Positions 1 to 11,057 of a DNA stretch of 64,000 bases are shown here, piece by piece. The DNA comes from Cytospora piceicola (Eukaryota; Ascomycota; Sordariomycetes; Diaporthales; Cytosporaceae), in assembly GCA_023375675.1 (NCBI GenBank), contig JALQBC010000005.1:1594061-1658060 (forward strand), written 5' to 3'. The translations under genes and the position numbers were made by a program. Each line of letters opens with the position of its first letter. The first letter of the stretch is position 1. Under the pieces are notes generated by a model that was not told the DNA's origin, did not search any database, and saw only the letters and a list, made by a program, of their open reading frames with translations.

Positions 1-1361
1 ACTACGTGATATGCATTGTGTTAGCGCCCATATTCAACAATACCTAACAGTACTCCCAGCAGGCAAAAAGACTCACCCCAAGGCACCATGTACACATAAT
101 ATAGTCTGAGATTCACTGGTCAGGAATTCCCGGACCTCATGTTTCTGCAGGAACCACGATCCCGTGCCCGTCATTGCTTGAGACTGCAGAATCTCATAAC
201 GAGACGCATTATTTGGGGCATCAAGCCAATGCAGTACTCGTTCTCGTTGGTCGGCGCGAACTAGGGCTGTCGTGGGTTGGAAGGTGAGGTATTGATCCAA
301 CCTCCCCGTGATATGGGTCACCTTTTCACGGAATTCCTGGTTCTTGATTTGTTCTGCCTTTGAGGCCTCATAAAATGAAAGCAGCGCCTCATGGTCAAGT
401 TCGTCGGTGTGCTCCGTCAAGGAGGCCACGCAAGATTTGAGCTTCTTTTCGAAGCTGCTCCATAGGTTGAGGCATAGAGCCTTTATGCCTGTTGCGCGCG
501 AGTTCAAATGTATTAGTGACGGCAGTAGTATGTCGACATTGACCGACGCAACAGGGTCTCGAACCTTTTGTCGAGAAGAACTCGAGAGCCATGGCGCACA
601 GCTCGGCAACACGCTCATACACGCGACAAAGAGCAGACTGCAACCTGCTCGACTCCGGGAAGATTGCCGCGTATCTCTCGACCCTCAACAATCTCCTCCC
701 AGCCTCGGCCAAGACAGTGGCTAGGCGTTCAAAGGTTTCGATAAATTCACTCGCTATCTTGAATAACAGTCAGCCAGAACGAATCCAGGTTGCCCACATA
801 GGTAGTAGGAAGAAGGGGGACGAGTCTTTCGCGCGATGAAACTTCCGGGTCCCTTACTACAAGCAGTATTTTCACGGCACCCCATAAAGAGCCAAGTATG
901 ACAGGCGATATCTGTGAGAGCGTGTTCAATGCCCCCTCGAAGCGCTTCAAGCCTTCGATGAACGGCTTGATGATCCGTGAGATGCGATACCGGACGCCCT
1001 TCCTCTGATGTTCTGAAAGTTCATTGATCAATGTGAGAACATCTTGCGGCGACGAACCCTCCTCTAATGTGTGCTTTTGTTCTTCGGTGAGCCGGATGTT
1101 GTGTTGCCGGAAAGCATGGTTCCAAGCGATCTTGAAGGCGGAGCTGACAGACAAGAAACATTGTCCTGTAAGCAAGACACGTTTCGTAGTACCCAACTTC
1201 ATTGTCTTTACTAGATAAGGGACTACATACCTAGGGCTTGCGTCGTCGTTTTGCTCCTGGTGACTTGAATCTCCCACGTGGGTTGACGAGCTCGTTGATG
1301 AAGATGCCCTGTTCGACGGCCCCCTACCTTGATGGGTGTCAATATGCGGTGACGTGCTCAT
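1..1361 (-). CDS. NLR/STAND protein, N-terminal part (DUF7708-like domain, start of NACHT P-loop); runs off left edge
   Basis: Five exons read on the minus strand: 1361-1231, 1143-858, 757-565, 488-77 and one base at 1, with introns 1144-1230 (GTATGT), 758-857 (GTAAGG, CTGAC branch), 489-564 (CACTAATAC branch) and 2-76 (GTGAGT). Spliced in frame they give about 341 residues: a Ser/Thr-rich leader (1-43), then the helical domain that precedes the NTPase in many fungal NLRs (LWGAVKILLV, then ERYAAIFPESSRLQSAL, then LWSSFEKKLK), ending ILCVHGALG just where a Walker A loop should begin. That arrangement is known for STAND proteins with DUF7708-type N-termini; NACHT and repeat domains would lie beyond the window. 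Inferred role: signal-sensing NTPase in non-self recognition. The reading-frame changes are introns, not frameshifts. The weakest junction is the GTTCGA donor of intron 3. Confidence 0.84.
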
Positions 1362-2788
1362 CGCTACCTAACAAGTAATTAAGGCATCCTTATTGGCGAT
1401 ACCCCGCTCGAGCCGGACCTGGCCTGTAGGAGACATGCAATTATGAGAAGGGCTCGGTGTCCTATGCTTTATCAATTGCGACGTTACCATGTTATATACA
1501 GGTATACTCACATGTGCATAAAGATATGGAGGAATTAGAGACAGGCCCAACAATAACGGAACTTCAGACTGAGGCATGGATGATAGAGACAATATATAAT
1601 CAGTATGTTCCTTCGTGGTTGAGCCTACCAAGTCCACCGCCCGAACCAAGAGACTTGTGTCACAGCAGACAAGTTATAAATACTTTTGTACAGAAAAAGG
1701 CGACGAATCCAAGCGATACAATGAATTTTAGGGATGCTACCCGTGTGCTCCTCTTACCCCCTTCACGTCTATGGTGTATGTCACTGTGGGGTCGGAAAGG
1801 CACAAACCGAGCGAACGTCATTTCTTCACTTTCAACTTGGGGGCAGACGAATTAGTGTACCTACGTCTTGTAGTTCCCAAGATCTACTGATATTTTGTCA
1901 TACCTGCACGTACCTTTAAAACTTTCCAGGCTTTGTCATAATATTGAGTATAGGCATCCTACGTTATTGTTAGCTATATCTATAATCATAGGACAATATG
2001 AGACTGAGATGTGAGCCAGAGACTCAAAAGTTATATCAGCGTGATAATTGTTTTATAGTCAGGGGTTATAGATTGTTAAGATCTAAGTCTAGATTACTAG
2101 GGAGAGGATAAGACATCAATGCATTTGACTTATGTTGCCGGACTAGACATATGTATTCAACCCTTACATCTACCAAAGTTACTAGAGACGCTATATTGTT
2201 TTCAAGCATTGCTATATTAGACTTCCCCTTGGTTCTATAGTCTATATAAGCGTAATCTTCAAACAAGGAAAAAGATAAAGAGGCAGGAATGAAACTAGGA
2301 GAGGTTGGAGATTAGGGTGATTCTGATATAAGGCGGTCCGATGCGTTGTTACACAAGTTGGTCTTTTGAATGTAAATATCTGCTCTCCTTTGTATAATCC
2401 AAAGCCTACTGAACGGTAGCAAGTTTAGCATTCCATCTCCGGTGTTCCTGTCGATGAGTTGCTTCTGCTTGTCCAGTAAATCAGTATCAATAGGAATGCT
2501 ACATCCCACCCAAAACGGAAGGATTAACATTTCCAACCCCTTACGGTAGGTAGTGCTGTGACCTGTAGACCCAACGGGCTGGGTACCTTAGGGTATAAAT
2601 GCAACCCCCACCTTTGCTGACACGTCAACTGGTATATATCGGATATAACACAAGGACCCGAGGAGGTACTCTTATCACTTTACAATTTCCAGCCGTGATC
2701 CATATCATGAGAACACCATACCTACCAGCAGCCTCTGTTTGCGTGTCATAAGTTTGACAGCCTTGGATCGGCTGCCATCCTCGGGATT
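1362..2788. other. Divergent intergenic region, AT-richer; no gene seen
   Basis: This spacer lies between the start of the NLR gene and the start of the NmrA-like gene and so holds both promoters. It is visibly poorer in G+C than the flanking genes, especially 1700-2560. Short open frames here (for example 1457-1855) have no family resemblance and no conserved-looking composition. A decayed repeat is possible but I could not identify one. Confidence 0.5.
2594..2600 (+). promoter_or_regulatory. TATA-like box of the NmrA-like gene
   Basis: TATAAAT lies 189 nt upstream of the ATG at 2789, a plausible distance for a fungal core promoter with a leader of about 150 nt. No transcript evidence. Confidence 0.35.
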
Positions 2789-3646
2789 ATGAAAGTGGTA
2801 ATCGGCGGCTCGACCGGCTTCGTCGGTACTGAGCTCGTTCGCCAGGCGCTTGCCCTCCCAGCCATCACGGCCGTCGTCGGTCTTGGTCGGCGCAATACTC
2901 CCGTTCCACCAGGGTCTGAGGCCAACGCCACCAAGTTGACATCTGTTGTCTGCGACGACTTCGAAGGTTACCCCCAAGACGTCAGGAAGGAGCTGCACGG
3001 TGCTGATGCTTGTATCTGGTGACTGCACCTTGTCGACCAGACTTCACCAGCACAACTAGCTGACCCGATTCCAGGACCATCGCCATCACGCCCTCGAAGC
3101 AAAACACTTTGCCCTTTGACGATGTGCGCAAGATCTCCCGCGACTATGCTGTGACGGCCATCAAGGCTCTTGCGCCTTCTGGTCCTCGAGAGCACGGCCA
3201 ACCCTTCCGCTTTGTCTACGTCAGCGGCATCGGCGCACGACGGGATCGCGCCGAGGCCGAGAGTGACAAGCTGCTCGTCGAAAGAGGCTTGGTTGAGTAT
3301 TGCCTTGTGCGGGTACGCGGGCCCCCCTCGGGAATGGTTGTCTGCCTTTCAAGTTCCGAGACTTGCTGACAGTTTCCAGGGCGACGCCGAGTCCCAGATT
3401 CTTGCTTTCGCCGAGAAGTCCAGTGGGGCTGTGGAGGCATCTGTGGCTCGGCCGGGACTGATCCACGGTCCGGGAAAGGAGAGACGGACTATTGCCGGTG
3501 TCCCAAGCATTGAGGTCCATGAACTTGCAGCGGCGCTACTGGAGCAGGTTGTGAACGGGGTCGGGAAAGATATGATGATGCATGATGATCTAGTACAGCT
3601 CGGACAGAAGGCTCATCCGTCTCAGAAACAACTGACGATATACTGA
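2789..3646 (+). CDS. NAD(P)-binding Rossmann protein, NmrA/TIP30-like
   Basis: Three exons, 2789-3018, 3075-3312 and 3380-3646, joined across introns of 56 and 67 nt (both with GCTGAC-type branch sites), give 244 residues. The N-terminus KVVIGGSTGFVG is a classic dinucleotide-binding glycine motif. The middle holds FRFVYVSGIGARRD and, across the second junction, CLVRGDAESQILAFA, which resembles the RGEAE helix of fungal TIP30/NmrA-like oxidoreductases. VARPGLIHGPGKERR follows and the C-terminus is short. The family is atypical short-chain dehydrogenases, some of them redox-sensing regulators without catalysis; the substrate cannot be told. It sits between an NLR and a HET gene, which may be coincidence. 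The second donor, GTACGC, was chosen because it restores the family motif. Confidence 0.85.
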
Positions 3647-4661
3647 TCTTTATATGATACACTTCAAATGTTTCCCAGGCCTTTGTTACTGGTACATTGA
3701 TCCCTTTGTGTGGCCAGCTTGTTACTGGGCTACCCAGGTATTTATGAAGCATCTCTTCGACAACCAAGTTCTCCCGTACCTACCCCTTGAAAACAAAAAG
3801 GAAATATGCTGAAATCATTTAATGTCCAAGACAGTGACAATAATGAGTGCTATATATCTGAGAAACTTGATTTGGTGTAGCGAGGATATTCGATACCGAG
3901 ACGGACAGCAAACTAGAGTATGGTTGCTGGATACTCGCAGGACAGAACCATCAATGATACAGATGTATATGAACATGCGGATGCAGACGGTTGGAGAGGA
4001 GGTATGGAATTGGGTCATTTCCCTCAACAATTCACCGTCAGCGTCCAATCAAAATTGCTACAGGACCACAGATAGAGTAAGATGTAGATCCATATGGAAA
4101 AATTCCCCATCGCCCCCATCCTACAACGGTTCCCTTAGCATTCATGATCGCCTACCTCTCAGTCTTTACCTTGGCAAGTTCCGTTTCGTTGCTGTCACCT
4201 GCTCGGATCATCATCGATGTCAGCCTACTACATGTGCTACTTGTCCTCAAGATTGAGAACGTGTGGCCACAGTGGATTGGGTCCGTCGAAGTGCCAGGCT
4301 CTTGTGCCTGGCGTTCTTGCCAAATGTACAGGCCTGCAACAGGATCACGACAAGATCTGGACTACATGTTTGGAGGATATTACTCGTATCAGTTAGACAA
4401 ATGCTTGTTAATGGGCCCTCTTGTGTAGCATGTGTTTGTCACTGAAAGTTAGCTAATTTACTGGGGGTTTCCGTCACCTGCAAGCTATCATTACAGACCA
4501 ACGGCTTCAATGGAGCATCGATGTAGCTGTATATCTACCTGCGGCCCCCCGCCCCCTACTTTTGTATGTTTGTCCTTGGAAAATGGAGCTCAAGTTTCCA
4601 GTAATGCCGATTGCTTCAGGGGAAAAACCATCCACGGACCTTGGCTATACTAATTATCTTC
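3647..4661. other. Convergent intergenic region; no gene seen
   Basis: About 1 kb between the 3' ends of the NmrA-like and HET genes. Open frames at 3822-4256 and 4144-4428 (plus strand) were read; neither shows a recognisable domain. Probably 3' UTRs and spacer. Confidence 0.5.
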
Positions 4662-6782
4662 TTATTCCAGCAGTATCGTTTGCCGTCCACCGCTTTCATT
4701 CAAGACTGCCATAACAAGGTCTACGCCGCCAGCATGATTGCCAAAACAAAAATACCCGATACGCTCAAATGCTGTAGCTTCAACATTCGGGACAACTACC
4801 AATCCTTCGAGAAAGTCACCTCTAGGAAGGTACCGATCCACGCTTAACCCGATGGGCAGAAGCATCTCACCGTCCGTCCACGGCCGGTCCTCATGATCAT
4901 ATGACGTTCGAACTTCTGCCTGACCCGGCCAGCCCTCCACGCGTACCTGCCGATCAGGAACACCCCCAGGTGACGGCTCACGCGCAAGTACCTTCCACAG
5001 GGTGCCGGATAACTTCATCACCACTGGCGAAGACGACTGTAACCGCTCACTCGCTGGGGTGTACACTCCAAGGTATTCTGCAACACCCGTCCATAATACA
5101 GGTTTGCTATGTACCAGTGGATCCATGGGGCCACGAAGGCTAGCCCAGGTCCACGTGGGACGAAGTCCAGTGGATCCAGAGCAATAATTATCAAATCCCC
5201 GCTTCCAGAGCAGTTCTTCGAGGATGAATGGCTCCCAGAGCCCAAAGACCAATTTCCATCCTGTTCGTCGCTGAATGGCCGAGCTCAAACCCTCTATAGC
5301 CGCCAGCTTGTCCGATTCGTTGGAGAGCTCAGTGAAAGTGTACCTACGCAGTATGTCACCCCATAGACGGCGAACTTCTTCAACATCCACCCGGTCCGTG
5401 CTTTTACGCTCAAGAAGTATAGAAGAGACTTTCTCCGGCGAGATATGATTATACCAAAGGTGTTCTGTCAATCCAAATTCGTTAATCGAAAGCTCCATAC
5501 ATTCCCAGCTTAGATAAGATCCGAACTTGATAGACCTTGCAGGTAGTAGTTGCTCTTGTACTACCCATCCCCTAGTTTCAAGATGCCACGGTTCTGGAAG
5601 GTATGTCGAACGCCGAAACGCTTCAATGATGATCGTGCCGGAAATGAGACAAGGTGCCAGCTGTAGCGGATCTCTTGCCGCAAAGAGCCCTTCCCTGCTG
5701 TCCGACGCGCCGCTAGCCGCAATAACGACAGAACAGTATCGGTAGATATCGCACATCATAGCAGCTTCGTGTTCCCAATCCTTAAGCGAGCCTTGCTTGA
5801 TACAAAGAGCGTCGACCCAAAGATACTGCAGGCCCAGGCCAACAGTTACACTGATAGCATCTTGTATTGTAGCCGATAGCTTATTGAATGGCATATCCGT
5901 CGACATCAGGGATTGATAGTTGAAATCTGTCAGTTTCAGGCAGGGCTCGGCGGCTTCGGCGACTTGCTGGCCCCAACAGTAGCTTAAAGCAGCGTACCTA
6001 GTGTCTTCGGGTAACTCAAGGCCTTCGTCTCTAGTCGAAGTAAGCTGTACACGGTATGTAACGCCAATGCCAGTGTCGCTTGGGAGCTCAGTTATGCGTA
6101 GTAGTCTTGTGGGGAGTAGTCCGACCCTCTTCCGGTGGCATCTCGTGTGCGTCTTATCACAAATCTCCATACATTTTTTGTAGAACGCTCTACACACCGT
6201 ACCCTTCGTCGAAACCGGGAGTACGGACGTGATAGGTCGGAAACTTGGATGTACCAGGGGCTCACCGATGGTGAACAATCCTGAAGAACCAAGGTAATAC
6301 TCAGAAGATATTGGACCACAGGCATGTTGCACCGGCGGGCACAACTCAGTGGAGACAGCTGATGAGCCGTTCTGTGCTCCGAACAGACTGATTGTAACAG
6401 GCCAAGTTTTCACATCGGCCCAGGCCTTGGCGTTATCCAGCGTGTCAAACTCCCAATGATGTACCTCGGTGTTGAATGAGCCCCATATCAAGCTGCAGAG
6501 GTGACACCCGCGTCTGTAAGACTCGCGTAGCAGACTAGCAGTTTCGTGGTGCTCAATGACTTTCTTGATGGGGCCAACCGAGCGACCGTTCTTTCCGTCG
6601 TCCAATATATCCTGCAACCGATTTTCAAGTTCCTTGCACTTGACGCAGAGGATGTTGAGCTGGACCTGAGCATTGTCGTCATACTTGCTCCCGTATGATC
6701 CCCGAAGCGGGTGAAATTCCCGTTCGAAGTGCTGACGTGGGCGATTTGGTTGCTGAGGGATGTCCATGGATGGAGTACTCAT
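4662..6782 (-). CDS. HET-domain (heterokaryon incompatibility) protein
   Basis: Single exon, 706 residues from the ATG at 6782; the open frame continues 22 codons upstream but only from a GTG. The N-terminal part carries a Cys-rich segment (LCVKCKELE at 45-53, then RGCHLCSLIW at 91-100) common in fungal HET proteins. The HET domain spans about 263-411 with its hallmark blocks: RYAALSYCWG (262-271), QYLWVDALCI (319-328) and the DWEHEAAMMCDIY block (335-347), ending near RGWVVQEQLLPARS. The remaining 290 residues have no domain I recognise. The family triggers cell death when incompatible strains fuse, and its fold is related to TIR domains; that role here is inferred from the domain alone. No frameshift or stop breaks the frame, so the gene looks intact. 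Confidence 0.95.
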   Translation of the reverse strand: MSTPSMDIPQQPNRPRQHFEREFHPLRGSYGSKYDDNAQVQLNILCVKCKELENRLQDILDDGKNGRSVGPIKKVIEHHETASLLRESYRRGCHLCSLIWGSFNTEVHHWEFDTLDNAKAWADVKTWPVTISLFGAQNGSSAVSTELCPPVQHACGPISSEYYLGSSGLFTIGEPLVHPSFRPITSVLPVSTKGTVCRAFYKKCMEICDKTHTRCHRKRVGLLPTRLLRITELPSDTGIGVTYRVQLTSTRDEGLELPEDTRYAALSYCWGQQVAEAAEPCLKLTDFNYQSLMSTDMPFNKLSATIQDAISVTVGLGLQYLWVDALCIKQGSLKDWEHEAAMMCDIYRYCSVVIAASGASDSREGLFAARDPLQLAPCLISGTIIIEAFRRSTYLPEPWHLETRGWVVQEQLLPARSIKFGSYLSWECMELSINEFGLTEHLWYNHISPEKVSSILLERKSTDRVDVEEVRRLWGDILRRYTFTELSNESDKLAAIEGLSSAIQRRTGWKLVFGLWEPFILEELLWKRGFDNYCSGSTGLRPTWTWASLRGPMDPLVHSKPVLWTGVAEYLGVYTPASERLQSSSPVVMKLSGTLWKVLAREPSPGGVPDRQVRVEGWPGQAEVRTSYDHEDRPWTDGEMLLPIGLSVDRYLPRGDFLEGLVVVPNVEATAFERIGYFCFGNHAGGVDLVMAVLNESGGRQTILLE

Positions 6783-7749
6783 ATTGGTTGACGCTGAAGA
6801 CTCAAGAGCATGTAGAGGGGAGGAAAGCTTGTGGTAGAAAGTGAACACATGCTCAGCCGAGCCACTACCTGTTTGGACACGGGCGTACCTACTTTATATA
6901 TGTATCAGAGCCATCTAGTCAGGTAGTATTGCCGGGCATGACCCCGCCCCATCACTCCAGCCACACGGCTTTCTATTCGTTCATATATGCGTGCTGACCA
7001 GAGGGAGATGACCAAACAGGAGAATGCACACACACTTGCAGACACACTCGCATGCTGGCGATGACTTGCTCTCTGCGGACAAGACCGGGTAATCAGAATA
7101 TGTTTTGTTTCCTCTCTGAGGACCTGAAACGTGCTCCTGGCCCTGTTCCGTTCCGCCCTCACGCTTCGCCCCGTGCCTGGGGTTTCGAGTATCTCGTGGT
7201 GGAATCGGATCGCGGACCAGATCAAGCTTCGGGTAGTGTACAGGGAAACGAGGCTTGGGGTCCTTGCTATTTCAAAACTGTCGAATCCTGTGGAAGTGAC
7301 CCTGGATGCCAAATACCTTACGACGCGAGCTGCCGGCGTTCCCTTCATCCCTGAATACTTCTCCCGCCCTCTACAGTGGCGCTCCCACAAAGCCTAGACC
7401 TGTAAGTGTTATGGTTCAAGCAGGTGTCCAAGAAGGTGATGGTTGTTGCAGCCTAGAGCAGCTTGGAGCGTGCCACAAACGGACTTGGAGATTTTCAGCT
7501 TTGCATTGGGGGGGGGGGGGGTAATGTGAGCGGAGCTGACCTCGGGACCGGTAATAAGGTGTGAACACACAATACTTAGTAAAATAGGTATCAAAGTGAG
7601 CGGTCCTGGATGTATCATGCCTCTGTATAATTCACATCTATGTAGATTTAGATCCATTGTCCTGAACGGCCTTCAGACATGTATTTCTAACGTCTCGGCT
7701 CTTTGGCTGACAAGCAATGCACCACTCGACCTCTAACGAGCGTTTCTAC
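6783..7749. other. Intergenic region between HET gene and SEC18; G14 homopolymer
   Basis: It holds the HET gene promoter and the SEC18 3' flank. A 14-base G run lies at 7508-7521 and a CA-rich patch at about 7029-7050. Several open frames of 80-160 codons overlap one another in both directions and look like chance. Confidence 0.5.
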
Positions 7750-10327
7750 CTAGTACCCCCTGGACATCATGACCTGCATCTCCTCCGCGAACCAGCTGGC
7801 CTTCATGTCCTCCTCCAGGGCCTTGGCGCTCTCGGCGACCTTGAGGATGTTCTTGATGCCCACGCCGACCTCGTTGGAGCCCTGCGTGGCCTCGGCGACG
7901 AGGTTCATGGCCTCGCCCATCGAGTTCTCGTCCTGGAATATCTTCTGCTCCCGCAGCACCAGCTCCAGCTCGCTCAGGCCGTTGAGGTTGGGGACGGCGA
8001 TCTCCTTGTCGAAGACGGTGTCCGTGAAGTCGAGCTGCTGGAGGACGCTGCGCCGCGACGTCGTGCCCATGACCAGGAGTCGGTGGTTCTATAAATAAAT
8101 CAGCTTGGTACTCAAATCAAAAGGCATACACATGCCAGCGGGGAGAAGGTTGACATACCGCGGGTGGGATGGTGCGGAGGAGTGTCCTGAGAGTCTGGAG
8201 GACTGTGTTCGACATGCGCGGGCCCACGGGGTTCCACTCAATGAGGCCCTCAATGTCATCAACGATCAGGATACTCAACGGGGATTTGAACGCATCCGAG
8301 AAGATCTTATGGATCTGGTCACTCTTGGCGTTCTCGCTGCGGTAGCCGACGAGCAGCTCGGGGGAGATGACCTTCACGAATGGGAATTCCGAGCTCTTGG
8401 CAATGCTCGCAGCCAGCGAGGTCTTTCCGCTGCCACTGGGCCCGTGGAACAGCAGGGAGACGTTGGGCGACTTGGTGGCTGCGCTCTGAAGGCCGTTGAT
8501 ATAGATCATGCATGAGTTGATAATCCTGTCGATGTTTGGCGAGAAATATATGATGCCGTAAATGATGGACTTGATAAGTTCGCCTTCCGAGACACCAAAG
8601 GCTGGCGTCACCTCTGCGAGCGCTCCGATGAAATCTTCACGAGTGATCATGAGGTTTGAAGCATCGCTCGAGACACCCGCCATGGTTCCAGCCTTAGTAT
8701 GCCTACTGAAGGCGAAAGATGCTGCACTCTTGCAGAGACCGTTGAGCTCGGCACCGGAAAAGTTCTTAGTCAGGGCGGCGAGTTCGTCGAGGTTCACGTC
8801 CTTCGCAAGCCTGCCGCTCTCCTTCATCTTGTTGGTGTGGATGTTGAGAATCTGCTGTCGCCCATGCTCGTCGGGAAGACTAATCTCGACCTGGACTTCA
8901 AGACGACCCGGTCGAAGGAGAGCATCATCGATCATGTCCTTCCTGTTGGTCATACCGATGAGCAGAATGTTGTTCAGCTGATCTACACCATCCAGCTTAC
9001 TCAACAACTGGTTGACTACACTGTCTCCCACACCAGTGCCGCCGCCGGCGCCTGAGCCTCGCTGTTTGCATACAGCGTCCAACTCGTCAAAGATGATGAC
9101 ATGGAGCTCACTCTCGTCACCCTTTTCTTTGTACTCCTTTTCGGCATCTGCGAAGAGCTTTCGGATGTTCTCCTCAGACTGACCGACGTATTTGTTCAAC
9201 ACCTCGGGACCGTTGATGACCTTTGGCTCGCGGGCTTGCAGCATTTTACCGATCTGCCGAGCAATAAGTGTCTTTCCAGTTCCAGGAGGACCGTAAAGCA
9301 ATATTCCCTTGACGTGCATCAGACCAAGCTGTTCGATCAGGGCCGGGGGGAAGATTCTGGAGGCAAAAGCACGACGGAAGATAGTGCTGAATTCCTCATC
9401 CAGACCGCCGATGCCCATGTCGGCAAACTTGAAATCAGGTCGCACGATGGCATTGGCGTTTCGCTTGGTAGAGCCTTTGAGGGCTATGGGACGGTAGCTC
9501 GCGTTGGGTGTCGGTGCCCTGTGGAAGAGGATTTCTGTCTGGCTGTTCAGGATGCCTCGTGCCCGGGGGTTGTTGTCGGTGGGGGCCTCGTGCTGGCCCG
9601 GCTTCTCCAGGCTCAAGTCCACCAACTCAAGCGTCGAAATGGTACATCGCAGTGCGACATTGTCAAACTTGATAATGACTTGCTGTCCCGGTGCGAAAAT
9701 CTGGTTCTGAAACAACTTGGCGAAGTGCTTCGCGAGCGCCTCCTGATCGAAGACAGTAGCAGGCATCTTCTTGGGTGAAGCGAATCCGATCGCAATATCG
9801 ATAGAGCCCACGTAGGCTTTGGGCCCCAGCTCGATGGGATCGAAGTTCTCCGCCCTAACCTCGTCTCCCTGGGTTGTGTTCCCCAACCAGGTGCGGTGAG
9901 CATCTGCGAATGCGATCCGGCCTGGAGCGACGTTCGAGTGGCCTAGGGCGTGAAGAACGAAGTCCTGGCCCGGAAGCTGGTCGGGCTTTATCCGGAGGCA
10001 GATTTCTTGCTTTTCGCCAATACCCCAATCCTGAGGGTTGACAGCAGCGTAGTTTCGGAAGATGAAGTCGTCGCGGTCGGGCGATGGTATCACCGTCATC
10101 TCTATCACGCCCAGTGCGCGCTCCTGCCCTCGACCAGAGGGAGCCTGGCGACTGGGACTCGGGCGATGGGTAGGAGGCTGGGGTTGTCCATAGGGGGCCT
10201 GGGGGTATCCTCGGTTCGGAGGTTGTTGCGGTGGCGGCTGCTTGGCTCTACTGCCAAACAGCGACGAAGCTGCGGCGCCATGGGATTGCTGGTAGGGGTT
10301 GGGCCCGCCGGGGGGAGCTCTGCTCAT
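7750..10327 (-). CDS. sec18: Vesicular-fusion ATPase Sec18 (NSF)
   Basis: Two exons, 10327-8159 and 8088-7750, with a 70-nt intron (GTATGT donor) near the 3' end; 835 residues, the usual size. A Pro/Gln-rich leader (1-70) precedes the N domain (about 75-270) that binds alpha-SNAP. The D1 AAA+ module has Walker A GPPGTGKT (346-353), Walker B IIFDE (411-415) and a second region of homology, MTNRKDMIDDALLRPGR (459-475). D2 has GPSGSGKT (629-636) and LIVDD (687-691). The asparagine-starting C-terminal exon completes D2 (RLLVMGTTSRRSVL). The hexamer takes apart cis-SNARE complexes after membrane fusion, acting in the cytosol and on Golgi, ER and vacuole membranes. D2 mainly drives hexamerisation in the family. 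It shares a 730-nt divergent promoter region with the CIR-N gene. Confidence 0.97.
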
Positions 10328-11057
10328 TGTAACGGGTGTCGGCTCGAAGACAGATAGGTGTGAGGTAAAAAGGGGTCCTATTTCTACTTGGAGGTAGGAA
10401 GACAGTCAGAAAGTAAGTCATCGTGCAGATGGCTGGGCGCCAGGAGGCCTTGCTTACAGGTACTCGGGAGGGCGGGGTTCTAAGGGAAGTGACTTGTTCG
10501 TCAACAGGACTGTAAAGGTTTCGATGTAGGCAGTGTCGACTTGTAGAAGAAAGGTGAGCAAGGGATTAAAGCAAGCAAGGCGAGCTTCAATGTGGGGAGG
10601 AAAAGAAAAAGGTGACGGGTTCAAACAGCCACTAGTAGCATGTGACGTTGATGTGTCGGTAGTGTTGGTGTTTCAAACGTGTCCAGTGCAAGGAGCTAAG
10701 GCGGCAAGCGACGTTGTGGACATGTGTGACTGCTCCTAAGGCTGGACCTAGCAGGCTTTGGGCACCCCTGAAGGCGGATACTGCGGGGAGCTAGTTAGAG
10801 CACTGACAGTGACAGGCTTCGAGTTCCCCACAATGCAGACAATCGTCAGGAGTGCGGCGGCGATCCTTGGGTTATGCCTGCCGAGGACCAGCTGGTTCAT
10901 TGATTGATATCCAAAATCAACTTGTTTACCACGAAAGAACCACATATTAGCCTGAGTTGTACAACCTGGCTAAGTACTGAAGTAAACAAGTTCATTAGTT
11001 GACCCACATCAACATTACCAACCGTCCAAGGTGGGCAAAACCTTGGTCATCGAAACA
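10328..11057. promoter_or_regulatory. Divergent promoter region of sec18 and the CIR-N gene
   Basis: This 730-nt spacer separates two head-to-head genes, so it must hold both promoters. I see no clear TATA box. Short frames at 10533-10739 and 10748-10945 are not convincing genes. Confidence 0.5.

Noticed and set aside
73..1361. The NLR gene as a frameshifted pseudogene
   Set aside because: The frame changes coincide with good donors, branch points and acceptors, and splicing restores the expected domain without gaps.
3822..4256. 144-codon frame between the NmrA-like and HET genes
   Set aside because: No conserved motif, and it overlaps a second frame (4144-4428) equally lacking support.
9101..9778. 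Plus-strand frame opposite sec18
   Set aside because: The minus strand has both AAA+ modules intact; this is an antisense shadow.
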